A stretch of 12,479 bases of DNA from JACVRW01 sp052038485 (GTDB taxonomy: Bacteria > Actinomycetota > Thermoleophilia > Solirubrobacterales > Thermoleophilaceae): assembly GCA_052038485.1 (NCBI GenBank), contig JBQGCL010000109.1:1-12479 (forward strand), in the 5' to 3' direction. The notes under the pieces are model-generated. The model did no database searches. It was not told the origin of the DNA and was given only the letters and a program-made list of their open reading frames with translations. Position numbers and translations under genes: made by a program. Below, one piece after another: positions 1 through 7,169 of the stretch (its first letter is position 1; each line of letters opens with the position of its first letter).

Positions 1-768
1 TGCGGCGGGATCGCCTACGTCCTGATGCGTCGCTTCAACGTGAAGCCATGGCTGGCGGCGAGCCTCGCCCTCTGCCTCGTCATGTGCCCGCCCCTCTTCG
101 TCGTCTCGCTGCGCCAGGGCCACAACGTCGACCCCGAGTCCGTGCTCGTGATGCTGATCGGTGGCCTGGCGATCGCGGACCGCCGTCCGCTCGCGCTCGG
201 CATCACGATCGCCATCGGCGCGACGATCCGGGAGTCGGCGTTGTTCCTGATCCCGTTCGCGTACGCGTACTGGGCGGTCCGGCCGATCGACAGGCAGGCG
301 CTGAAGCAAACCGCCGCCGCCGGCCTGCCGGGCGTCGCCATCTACGTGGCGGTGAGGAGCGGCATCCCAACCACACCCAACCGCTACGGCAGCATCAAGA
401 GCATCGTCGACGAGGTCTTCGACGACCCCAAGGTCGAGCTGCGCCGCATCTTCTACTCGTTCGGCCCGCTCTGGTTTGCGGCGCCGTTCGCCTTACCGGT
501 GCTCCGCTACGCCCGGGCCGGCGTCGCGCTGTTCGGCTCCTGCCTGGTCGGCTTCATGTTCGCGCGCGACTGGGGGCGCGTGATCCTGCTGTCGGCGCCG
601 GCGATGTACGCGGCGGGCTCCTACGTGCTCGATGACAAGCGCCGCCTCGCGATCCTCGCCATAGCCGCCTTCGCGGCCCTCGACCTCGGCTACGCCATCT
701 ACATGCAGACGCACGGCGTCGAGTCGAACATCATCAACGGCCCGCTGCCGAGCTACCCGGTCCGCTAG
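1..768 (+). CDS. Polytopic membrane protein, C-terminal part (possible GT-C type glycosyltransferase)
   Basis: The frame is open to the left edge, and the residues before the first ATG (position 25) are also hydrophobic, so the true start is probably outside the window and this is a 3' fragment. The visible 255 residues alternate hydrophobic stretches with short charged loops, including segments near 57-80, 145-195, 230-270, 475-530 and 640-690 (base positions). An Arg-Glu-Ser at the head of a hydrophobic helix (around base 230) recalls the R-E motif of polyprenol-dependent GT-C/GT87-like membrane glycosyltransferases, but that resemblance is weak. The stop TAG at 766-768 overlaps the stop of the convergent gene. 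The nearby secreted hydrolases would fit a surface-polysaccharide role, which is inference only. That it is a real coding region is fairly certain; its function is not. Confidence 0.7.
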   Translation, partial: CGGIAYVLMRRFNVKPWLAASLALCLVMCPPLFVVSLRQGHNVDPESVLVMLIGGLAIADRRPLALGITIAIGATIRESALFLIPFAYAYWAVRPIDRQALKQTAAAGLPGVAIYVAVRSGIPTTPNRYGSIKSIVDEVFDDPKVELRRIFYSFGPLWFAAPFALPVLRYARAGVALFGSCLVGFMFARDWGRVILLSAPAMYAAGSYVLDDKRRLAILAIAAFAALDLGYAIYMQTHGVESNIINGPLPSYPVR

Positions 769-1340
769 GGCGACCCGGGTCGCTCCGGCATCTGTATCCG
801 CGCCATCGCCTTGACGAGGAACCAGAACAGCGTCCCGGAGAGCGTCAGGGTCAGCGTGAGGAGCACGAACGCCCACCAGTTGATCGCTTGGAGGAGTCCG
901 AGAGCGGAGAGGACGATCGTGAGCGCGAGGATGGTCTGCATGCCGAGGACCGCCCAGTAGCGCGCGCGCCACATTCCGTAGGCGACGACTACGAGTATCA
1001 GGAAGACAATGACGCTGCCGGTTACGTCGCTGCCCGGCGAGACGGTGTCTTCCCCCGCGTTGTAGCCGAACACCAGCGCAATCAGGTTGGCCAGGGCGAG
1101 CAGGGCGGCAGCGAGCGCGCCCACGGTGACCGCGAGGGGGCGCTCGCCAGGCCGCAGCGGCTTGAGCGCGGCGCGAGCGGCGTCGTCCTTGGCGCGCGAG
1201 CGGGCATAGCCGCGCGGGGCGGGGGCGGCCGGAGCAGGCGAGGCCGCGGCGGAGTCGCCGTCGGCAGGTGCGGCCGGCGGGGCCGGCCGTGGTGACCGCT
1301 GGGCGGAGCGACGTTTGCGGCTCTTGCGATTACGCGCCAC
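765..1340 (-). CDS. Four-helix membrane protein with basic Pro/Ala-rich N-terminus, unknown function
   Basis: The protein has 191 residues from a GTG at 1340. I chose this GTG because the longer frame upstream of it has no membrane or domain character and would run far under the divergent hydrolase gene. Residues 1-16 are strongly basic (Arg/Lys), 17-45 are Pro/Ala-rich and probably disordered, and about 70-92, 107-125, 128-150 and 155-177 form four predicted membrane helices. The last helix is Leu/Thr-rich and the C-terminus is short and polar. The basic N-terminus predicts a cytoplasmic N-terminal tail. There is no clear Shine-Dalgarno sequence before the GTG. A TAACGT sits eight bases before it (1349-1354 on the plus strand) and could be the -10 element of a leaderless transcript, but I see no -35 element. 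The family is not recognised. Confidence 0.7.
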   Translation of the reverse strand: MARNRKSRKRRSAQRSPRPAPPAAPADGDSAAASPAPAAPAPRGYARSRAKDDAARAALKPLRPGERPLAVTVGALAAALLALANLIALVFGYNAGEDTVSPGSDVTGSVIVFLILVVVAYGMWRARYWAVLGMQTILALTIVLSALGLLQAINWWAFVLLTLTLTLSGTLFWFLVKAMARIQMPERPGSP

Positions 1341-1392
1341 GTCCCGGAACGTTAGCCCTGCAAACGCAACTATCTCTAGGCTCCCGGTTTCC

Positions 1393-2535
1393 ATGCCGCG
1401 CATGCAGCGCCCTCTGATCCTGCTCGCGGCGACCATGGCGCTGCTGTTCGCTTGGTCGCCTCCGGCCGATGCCAAGCGCACCGTCCCGCGCGGTTTCTTC
1501 GGCGTCATGTGGGACCGCGCCGCCGCCGACGCGCCCGCCGTCGACCAGGAGACGCAGTGGGGCCTGATGGCCAGCAGCGGCGTCGAGTCGGTCCGCACGG
1601 TCTTCAACTGGGCCCGCGCCCAGCCCCAGCCCGGCGTCACGGACTTCAGCTACACGGACGGCATCGTCGCCCTCGCGGCGCGCCACAACATCCAGCTCGT
1701 CCCGGTCGTCCGCACGGCGCCGCCCTGGGCCAAGCTCAACCCCTTCCAGCCCGGCTCGCCCCCCAAGAACACCTCCGACTACTCCGTCTTCCTGACCGCC
1801 CTGATCAACCGCTACGGTCCGTCCGGCTCCTTCTGGACCGCGCACCCCGAGCTGCCCAAGCAGCCCGTGCGCACCTGGCAGATCTGGAACGAGCCCCACC
1901 TCAACCTCTGGTGGAACACCGACGGCCGCTCCCCCAACGCCTGGGTGCGCGAGTACGCCCGCCTGCTCAAGGCCGCGCACACGGCCGTCCACGCCGCCGA
2001 CCCCGGCGCGACGATCGTCCTCGCCGCACTTGCGGACTACGCCTGGAGCCACCTCGCCCGTCTCAACCGCTTCAAGATCAGTCGCTACTACGACGTCGCC
2101 GCGATCAACCTGTTCACCGCGCGCCCCAAGTTCGTGATGCGCGGTGTGCGCATCGTCCGCCGCGTGATGCGCAGGGGCGGCGCCGCGCGCAAGCCGATCT
2201 GGCTCACCGAATCGACCTGGCCCGCCGGCAAGGGCCGCGTCTCGCGCCCCGCCACCGCCTGGCAGCGCGCCTGGTACACGACCGACAACGGGATGGCCGC
2301 TCGCGTGCGCGGCATCTACAAGCTCGCCGCCAAGAACCGCCGCCGCTACCGGATCGGGCGGGTGGTCTGGTACACGTGGTCGTCGGCCTACCAGGACAAC
2401 GACCTGTTCGACTACTCGGGCCTGATCCGCTACTCCGGGGGCGCCTTCGACCAGCAGCCGGCGCTCGCCGCCTACGCCGCCAGCGCAAAGCGGTACGAGG
2501 GCTGCGTGAAGAGCACGCTCGGCGTCTGCAACTAG
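1393..2535 (+). CDS. Secreted clan GH-A type glycoside hydrolase
   Basis: The 380-residue protein is predicted to be exported and to cleave an unknown polysaccharide. A signal peptide (basic start, hydrophobic core 7-21, cleavage likely after A-D-A at 25-27) leads into a TIM-barrel type domain. The W-N-E-P motif puts the probable acid/base at Glu167, and W-L-T-E-S puts the probable nucleophile at Glu273; these are the two catalytic positions of GH5/GH39-like families. Two Cys near the C-terminus (371 and 379) could form a disulfide. The ATG at 1393 is preferred because an in-frame ATG at 1315 would overlap the divergent gene and add no signal-like sequence; ATG 1402 is also possible. No good ribosome binding site is visible, and TAGGCT at 1377-1382 could be the -10 of a near-leaderless transcript. 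It is more distant from the two minus-strand hydrolases than they are from each other. Substrate unknown. Confidence 0.85.
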   Translation: MPRMQRPLILLAATMALLFAWSPPADAKRTVPRGFFGVMWDRAAADAPAVDQETQWGLMASSGVESVRTVFNWARAQPQPGVTDFSYTDGIVALAARHNIQLVPVVRTAPPWAKLNPFQPGSPPKNTSDYSVFLTALINRYGPSGSFWTAHPELPKQPVRTWQIWNEPHLNLWWNTDGRSPNAWVREYARLLKAAHTAVHAADPGATIVLAALADYAWSHLARLNRFKISRYYDVAAINLFTARPKFVMRGVRIVRRVMRRGGAARKPIWLTESTWPAGKGRVSRPATAWQRAWYTTDNGMAARVRGIYKLAAKNRRRYRIGRVVWYTWSSAYQDNDLFDYSGLIRYSGGAFDQQPALAAYAASAKRYEGCVKSTLGVCN

Positions 2536-3173
2536 CGGACCCGCAACACCTGCTCATGTAACCCGCGAGCGACCCGTTCGGGTTCGTCCGCGTCGCGGAT
2601 GGCGCGCACGACCACGACACGGCGGGCGCCGGCGGCGACCACCTCGCCGATGTTGTCGAGGTCGATCCCGCCGATCGCGAACCACGGCACGTCGCCGCCG
2701 TTCGCGGCCGCGTAGCGCACGTAGTCGAGCCCCGCGGCCGGGCGCCCGGCCTTCGTCGGTGTCTCCCACACTGGCCCGACGCTGAGCTGGTCCGCGCCGG
2801 ACCGAAGCGCCGCGTCGAACTGCTCCGGCGAGTGCGTCGACAGCCCGATCAGCATGTCCGGGCCCACGACCGACCTCACCACGTCGACGGGCGTGTCGTC
2901 CTGGCCCACGTGCACGCCGTCGGCGCCCGCCTCGACCGCCAGATCGGGCCGGTCGTTGAGCCAGAACAGCGCGCCGTGCTCGTCGCAGATCGCGCGGAAG
3001 CGCGCCGCGGCGCGCAGCAGCTCGTCCTCGCCGGCGTCCTTGTCGCGCAGCTGGACCATGTCGACCCCGCCGCGCAGGGCCGGGCCGAGCACCGGCTCGG
3101 CCGCGGCCTCCACGACGAGATAGAGCCGAGCTCGCCGCAGGCGCTCACGCGCGGCGACGAGCCCCTCGCTCAA
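2532..3173 (-). CDS. thiE: Thiamine-phosphate synthase ThiE
   Basis: ThiE is cytoplasmic and couples the pyrimidine diphosphate (HMP-PP) to the thiazole phosphate, giving thiamine phosphate. At 213 residues it has normal length and a full motif set in order: V-Q-L-R-D-K (40-45), N-D-R-P-D (73-77), D-G-V-H-V-G-Q-D-D (85-93), G-P-V-W-E-T-P-T-K (133-141), A-I-G-G-I (166-170) and V-V-V-V-R-A-I (186-192). The start is a TTG at 3173-3171; its first two bases precede, and its last bases form, the TGA stop of the hydrolase gene before it (TTGA overlap). No Shine-Dalgarno sequence precedes it and no longer in-frame start exists, so translation is probably coupled to the hydrolase. The stop overlaps that of the convergent hydrolase in a CTAG. 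I see no TPP riboswitch for this transcript, unlike the thiO operon. Function is very likely; the start is less certain. Confidence 0.93.
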   Translation of the reverse strand: MSEGLVAARERLRRARLYLVVEAAAEPVLGPALRGGVDMVQLRDKDAGEDELLRAAARFRAICDEHGALFWLNDRPDLAVEAGADGVHVGQDDTPVDVVRSVVGPDMLIGLSTHSPEQFDAALRSGADQLSVGPVWETPTKAGRPAAGLDYVRYAAANGGDVPWFAIGGIDLDNIGEVVAAGARRVVVVRAIRDADEPERVARGLHEQVLRVR

Positions 3174-4399
3174 AAGATCGGGTTGGCTCGCGCCGCCGGC
3201 AGCGTGATCGCGCTGCCGGGACGCTTGACCTTGCCGCGGTTCCCGCGGTACCAGCGCTGGAGGGCGCCGAACTGCGGATAGCGCTTGCCGCTCGTCGAAA
3301 GCAGCGCCAGGTTGAAGAACGCCGAGCTCGAGTTGCGCGGCGGCGACACCAGCAGGTACTGGAGCTGGCTCTTCACCCGCGAGTTCTTCAGCGCGATCGT
3401 GTACGCGCGCTGGAGATAACGCGACCGGATCTTCGGCGGCAGCGCCCTGTGACCGGTGGCGAAGTAGCCGTACTCGGTCAGGTAGAGCGGCATGCGCGAG
3501 CCGTTCGGCGTGCGCAGCGCGCCCACCTTGCGCAGCTTGTCGAGCGCCTTGGTCAGCCGGCTGAGCGTCCCGATCGTGACGTTGTCGACGCCCGGGTACT
3601 GGTAGTCCGGCGCGTGGCGGAAGTCATACGGGTGGTGGGCGAAGCCGTCCGCCTTCAGGCGCGGGCAGGAGCCCACGCGCTTGTACTTCTTGTTGACGCA
3701 GGCGACCTTGCGCAGGAACGCGAGCGGTGCGGTGGACAGCCCCCGGCGCGAGTACGGGCTCGTCTCGCCGATCAGCACCTTGGCGCGCGGGTCGGCCTTC
3801 TTGATCGCGGTGTAGCCGCGCGTGTAGAGGCTGCGGTAGAGCCCCGGGCCGTTCTTCAGCGGGCCCAGCCACGTCTTCCAGTTGGGCTCGTTCCAGATCG
3901 AGTAGCGGTCCACCCGGCCCTGGAAGTGCTCGGCCACGACGCCGGCGAACTTGCCGAACTCGGCCGTGTTGGGCTTGTACCAGGCCTGGCGCACCGAGGC
4001 CTTCGGACGCGCCCAGCGCGGTGCCGGCCCGGTCAGCGACAGGTGGATGCGGATGCCGTTCTTGGCGGCCTCGTCCACCAGGTTGTCGAAGGCATCGAAC
4101 AGGTACTGGATCTGCGCCGGCTTGCGCCGCGCGTTGTAGACCTGCGGCGTCATGGTGTACGCCCAGAGCAGGTTCACGCGCAGCCGCGTGACGCCGAGCT
4201 GGCGGGCGTACCTGAAGCCCTTCTCGCGGCTCACCTTGGTTCCGCCGAGCAGGAACGTCGCGTCGTCCTGGAGCGCCAGCTCCATCCCGCGAGAGGCACT
4301 GGTCTCACCGGGCGAGAGCAGGCAGCCGGTGAGCAGGGCCGATGCTGCGGCCACGGTGGCCAGCAGGGCTCGGACGGGACGTACGGACACAACAGTCAC
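3170..4399 (-). CDS. Lipoprotein clan GH-A type glycoside hydrolase
   Basis: A predicted 409-residue, lipid-anchored hydrolase of unknown substrate. The N-terminus has two Arg, a hydrophobic stretch and a lipobox L-L-T-G-C with Cys26 as the lipid-modified residue. The barrel follows: S-I-W-N-E-P gives probable acid/base Glu171, L-T-E-Y-G-Y gives probable nucleophile Glu309, and a H-H-P-Y motif lies between them. Two Cys (236 and 245) match a Cys pair at the same place in the upstream paralogue. The start is uncertain. A GTG at 4411 lies three bases after the upstream stop, but the AAGGAG there abuts it with no spacing; the GTG at 4399 lies 11 bases after the same AAGGAG and is preferred. The protein shares long collinear motifs with the gene just upstream, so the two look like a tandem duplication. 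Its stop overlaps the thiE start. Confidence 0.87.
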   Translation of the reverse strand: MTVVSVRPVRALLATVAAASALLTGCLLSPGETSASRGMELALQDDATFLLGGTKVSREKGFRYARQLGVTRLRVNLLWAYTMTPQVYNARRKPAQIQYLFDAFDNLVDEAAKNGIRIHLSLTGPAPRWARPKASVRQAWYKPNTAEFGKFAGVVAEHFQGRVDRYSIWNEPNWKTWLGPLKNGPGLYRSLYTRGYTAIKKADPRAKVLIGETSPYSRRGLSTAPLAFLRKVACVNKKYKRVGSCPRLKADGFAHHPYDFRHAPDYQYPGVDNVTIGTLSRLTKALDKLRKVGALRTPNGSRMPLYLTEYGYFATGHRALPPKIRSRYLQRAYTIALKNSRVKSQLQYLLVSPPRNSSSAFFNLALLSTSGKRYPQFGALQRWYRGNRGKVKRPGSAITLPAARANPIF

Positions 4400-4414
4400 G
4401 GGAAAGCGCACTCC

Positions 4415-5818
4415 TTAGCGGTTGACCGGGGACTTCACACGCGAGATTCCATCTAGCGTGACCCTGTACTTTCGCCGCGCGGCGCTGTTGACCTTGAAGA
4501 CGCGGCGGAAATAGCCGGCCTCGTTGAGCGCGGCCGTGCCGAGGGAACGGTAGCTACCGCCGGGAGCCTTGGACTCGATCTGGGCGGAACCGCTCGACAA
4601 TGCACGGCGTCCGCCGAAGATCTCGACGCGGTTGCCGCTCAAGGCCCGCACGAAGACAGGCAAGCTGAAGGCTTCGTACACGCGGGGCTTGCGGTTCCCG
4701 TTGAGGAAGTGCAAGCCGGCTTGCCAGGACGACCAGCGCAGCGGGCCCGAGCCGGGCCGGGGCGGGTCGTCGTAGAGCGTGTACTGCGAGTAGGTGGCCA
4801 CCCGCGAATTGCGGAACGCGATCCACTCGCTCTCGTCCATGAACGCCGCGGCGCGCTTCAGCGGCGTGCCCTGGAACGAGTCGGGCGGCTTGGTCTGGTA
4901 GCCGAACTCGGTGATCCAGATCGGCGTGCGCCGCGGCAGCTTGCCGCGCCGGGCGAGCGCGTCGATAGTCGAGCGCAGCCGCGACAGCTGGCCGATGGCG
5001 GCGTCGTCGCGGGCCTCGGCCACGTGGGGGCCGGCCGGCGGGGTGTACGGGTGATAGGCGATGCCCGAGGTGGGGAACTTGCCGACCTTGCGGCAGCCGC
5101 GCTTCTTGGCGGCACGGCCGCGGTACTGGCGGTAGTTGCGGTCCAGGCAGGCCATCTCGCGCAGGAACTCGAGCGGGCGCACCTTGCTGGGCGAGCTGCC
5201 GCCGCGCGGCATCAGCTCGCCGAGCAGCAGCGTGTCGCCGAGGTGGCCGGCGGCCTTGAGGCCGCGGTAGCCCGACAGGTAGAGGTTGCGGTAGATCGAG
5301 GGGGACAGCGGCGTCCCGCCCTTGCGCTGCGGGCCGAGCCAGGAGTAGAGGTTGGGCTCGTTCCAGATCGACCAAATGTTCACGTTCGGGTAGTGCTGCC
5401 CGACTGCCTGGGCGAACAGGCGGAACTCCTTTGCGCTCGGGCGCATCGTGCCGGGGCGTCCCTTGCCGTGGGTGGCCCACTTGGGCGCGTGCCCGCCGAT
5501 GCTGAGGTAGGGCTGCATGCCTCGCGCGAGAATCGCCGAGACGGCGGTGTCGTAGCTGCCCCAGGAGTAGCTCCCCGGGTTGGAGCCGTCGAAGCCGCTC
5601 GGCTTGCGCCGCGTCTTGGGCGCGACCTCGTCCCAGTAGAGGTTGACCTTGACGACGTCCGCGCCGAGCGTGGAGAACTCGGAGAGGGTCGTGCTCGGGT
5701 TGAAGCGCACCTGACCGTCGTCTTGCATGATCAGCAGCTGCTTGCTGGATGCGTTGGCCGCCGGCGCCAGGACGGCCGCAGCGACGAGCATGGCGATTGT
5801 GATCGTCAGTCGTTTCAT
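4415..5818 (-). CDS. Secreted clan GH-A type glycoside hydrolase with C-terminal beta-rich domain
   Basis: A 467-residue exported hydrolase of unknown substrate. Residues 1-23 are a Sec signal peptide (K-R, hydrophobic core, A-N-A cleavage site). In the barrel, S-I-W-N-E-P-N gives probable acid/base Glu154, W-I-T-E-F-G-Y gives probable nucleophile Glu304, and A-Y-H-P-Y lies between them. Compared with its downstream paralogue it has about 80 extra residues at the C-terminus (about 385-467), alternating hydrophobic and polar with many Gly, Ser and Arg, which looks like a small beta-sandwich, perhaps for substrate or wall binding. The ATG at 5818 begins a clear signal peptide, so the start is solid although no Shine-Dalgarno sequence is visible. 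It is the first gene of a likely three-gene transcript (two hydrolases, then thiE): its stop is followed within 20 bases by the next start. Confidence 0.87.
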   Translation of the reverse strand: MKRLTITIAMLVAAAVLAPAANASSKQLLIMQDDGQVRFNPSTTLSEFSTLGADVVKVNLYWDEVAPKTRRKPSGFDGSNPGSYSWGSYDTAVSAILARGMQPYLSIGGHAPKWATHGKGRPGTMRPSAKEFRLFAQAVGQHYPNVNIWSIWNEPNLYSWLGPQRKGGTPLSPSIYRNLYLSGYRGLKAAGHLGDTLLLGELMPRGGSSPSKVRPLEFLREMACLDRNYRQYRGRAAKKRGCRKVGKFPTSGIAYHPYTPPAGPHVAEARDDAAIGQLSRLRSTIDALARRGKLPRRTPIWITEFGYQTKPPDSFQGTPLKRAAAFMDESEWIAFRNSRVATYSQYTLYDDPPRPGSGPLRWSSWQAGLHFLNGNRKPRVYEAFSLPVFVRALSGNRVEIFGGRRALSSGSAQIESKAPGGSYRSLGTAALNEAGYFRRVFKVNSAARRKYRVTLDGISRVKSPVNR

Positions 5819-5933
5819 TGCACAGGGAAGGGGGCGGCGGACGGGAAACAGACCGCCCCGGTTCCTTCACTCAACAACACACGCCTGAAGAGTTGCGGTG
5901 CCGCCGGGGGACGAATGGATAGCAGATGTAGCA
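5819..5933. other. Divergent intergenic region between hydrolase operon and thi operon
   Basis: These 115 bases must hold the promoters of both the minus-strand hydrolase-hydrolase-thiE transcript and the plus-strand thi transcript. On the plus strand TTGCGG (5893-5898) could be a -35 element, but nothing at the right distance is a good -10. TAGCAT (5929-5934) resembles a -10 but would start transcription inside the riboswitch. I do not call a promoter. The segment between 5911 and 5934 is less GC-rich than its surroundings. Confidence 0.5.
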
Positions 5934-6040
5934 TTGAGTGCCCCACGGGAGCTCGGGGAAACCGGGCTGAGAGGGCGGCTGCGGCGCCGCCGACCGTAGA
6001 ACCTGACCCGGGTAATGCCGGCGAAGGGAAGGAGATTCAA
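5934..6040 (+). ncRNA. TPP riboswitch (THI element) upstream of thiO
   Basis: The aptamer senses thiamine pyrophosphate and represses the thi operon. Conserved parts in order: P2 GCTCGG (5951-5956) with CCGGGC (5962-5967, one G-U pair) closed by a GGAAA loop; the invariant CTGAGA (5967-5972); a P3 stem GGCGGC (5974-5979) with GCCGCC (5986-5991); GAACCTGA (5999-6006); and P4/P5 with CCGG (6008-6011), TAATG and CCGGCGAAGGGA (6018-6029). A P1 closing helix can form between TTGAGT (5934-5939) and ATTCAA (6035-6040), with partial pairing of CCCC (5941-5944) to GGAG (6031-6034). The 3' arm of P1 therefore includes the thiO ribosome binding site. No terminator hairpin or T-run follows, so control is probably at translation initiation. 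Motif match is very strong; the outer P1 boundaries are my folding by eye. Confidence 0.95.
6029..6034 (+). promoter_or_regulatory. Ribosome binding site AAGGAG deciding the thiO start
   Basis: AAGGAG lies directly 3' of the riboswitch core and seven bases before a CTG (6042-6044) in the thiO frame. It is downstream of the only in-frame ATG (6015), so it cannot serve that ATG. It overlaps the proposed P1 3' arm and would be hidden when TPP is bound. Confidence 0.75.
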
Positions 6041-6041
6041 A

Positions 6042-7169
6042 CTGCCGCGGAGGACACGCTACGACGCCGTTGTGATCGGTGCGGGCCTGATCGGGCTCGC
6101 GTCTGCTTGGCGCGCGCGGCAACGCGGCCTGTCGGTACTGGTCGTGGATCGCGCGGACGCGCCGGGCGAGGGCGCCTCCCGCGTGGCCGCCGGCATGCTC
6201 GCCCCGGTGATGGAGGCCGACTTCGGCGAGGAGCGGCTCGTGCGCGTCAACCTCGCCGCTCGCGAGCGCTGGCCGGCGTTCGCCGCGGAGCTGGAGGAGC
6301 AGACCGGCCTGCCGACCGGCTACCGCGACGGCGGCGCGCTGATCGTGGCTGCCGACCGCGACGACGCGGAGGCGCTGCGCCGCCTGCACGCCTTTCACGA
6401 GTCGCTGGGGCTCGAGTCCGAGTGGCTCGCGCCCGGGCGCTGCCGGCGCCTGGAGCCGGGCCTCTCGCCACGCATCGCCGGCGGGATCCTCGCGCACGGT
6501 GACGGGCAGGCGGACCCGCGCGCGACGGTGCGCGCGCTCGCCGAGGTCGTCGAGGAGATCGAGCTGGGCGTGGAGGTCGAGGAGATCGAGCACGAGCGCG
6601 GGCGCGTGACCGGCGTGCGCACGGCGGCCGGCGTGGTCGAGTGCGGCGCGGTGGTGGTTGCCGCCGGCGCGTGGAGCCCGGCGCTCGCCCCCGACGGCTC
6701 GGGCCCGCCGGTGCGGCCGGTGAAGGGCCAGATCCTCGAGTTGCGAGTGCGCGGGGCGATGAACGAGCCGATTACGCGGGTGGTGCGCACGCCGCGCTGC
6801 TACCTCGTCGCCCGCGGCGACGGGCGCGTGGTGCTCGGCGCGACGATGGAGGAGCAGGGCTTCGACACGGCGGTCACGGCCGACGGCGTCTACCGGCTGC
6901 TCGAGGCCGCGTGGGAGGTGGTTCCCGAGGTGGGCGAGCTGGAGCTGGTGGAGGCGGGCGCGGGGCTGCGGCCGGGGACGCCCGACAACGCGGCGGTCGT
7001 CGGGCCGGGCGAGCTCGACGGGCTCGTCTGGGCCACCGGCCACTGGCGCAACGGCGTGCTGCACGCGCCGCTGGCGGGCGAGACCGTGGCGGGGCTGCTG
7101 GCTGGAGGCGCGCTCCCCGACGAGCTGGCGCCGCTCGACCCGGCGCGCTTCGCCGAGGTGCGCGCATGA
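6042..7169 (+). CDS. thiO: Glycine oxidase ThiO
   Basis: ThiO is a flavoenzyme that oxidises glycine to iminoglycine (dehydroglycine), the precursor used by ThiG for the thiazole ring. From the CTG it has 375 residues, the usual length. The FAD-binding G-A-G-L-I-G lies at 13-18, an A-A-G-M-L-A-P motif near 48-54, G-A-T-M-E-E-Q-G-F-D at 266-275, G-L-R-P-G-T-P-D-N at 308-316 (Arg310 a likely carboxylate binder) and G-H-W-R-N-G at 333-338. These distinguish ThiO within the D-amino-acid-oxidase family. The start is the odd point: ATG 6015 lies inside the conserved riboswitch core and has no Shine-Dalgarno sequence, while CTG 6042 has AAGGAG at ideal spacing and gives a standard N-terminus just before the FAD motif. 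The stop overlaps the next start as ATGA. Confidence 0.93.
   Translation: MPRRTRYDAVVIGAGLIGLASAWRARQRGLSVLVVDRADAPGEGASRVAAGMLAPVMEADFGEERLVRVNLAARERWPAFAAELEEQTGLPTGYRDGGALIVAADRDDAEALRRLHAFHESLGLESEWLAPGRCRRLEPGLSPRIAGGILAHGDGQADPRATVRALAEVVEEIELGVEVEEIEHERGRVTGVRTAAGVVECGAVVVAAGAWSPALAPDGSGPPVRPVKGQILELRVRGAMNEPITRVVRTPRCYLVARGDGRVVLGATMEEQGFDTAVTADGVYRLLEAAWEVVPEVGELELVEAGAGLRPGTPDNAAVVGPGELDGLVWATGHWRNGVLHAPLAGETVAGLLAGGALPDELAPLDPARFAEVRA

Noticed and set aside
4409..4411. GTG as start of the lipoprotein hydrolase
   Set aside because: The only Shine-Dalgarno sequence abuts it with no spacing; GTG 4399 fits better, although the first GTG cannot be excluded.
5893..5934. Promoter for the thi operon (TTGCGG with TAGCAT)
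   Set aside because: The spacing is 30 bases, and the start site would fall inside the riboswitch P1 stem; no other pair fits.
6015..6017. ATG as the thiO start
   Set aside because: It is the ATG within the conserved riboswitch core, has no Shine-Dalgarno sequence upstream, and would add nine residues unlike ThiO N-termini.
4709..6502. Long plus-strand open frame of 597 codons
   Set aside because: It runs antisense to the hydrolase gene, through the riboswitch and across thiO in another frame; its composition is that of a GC-rich shadow frame.
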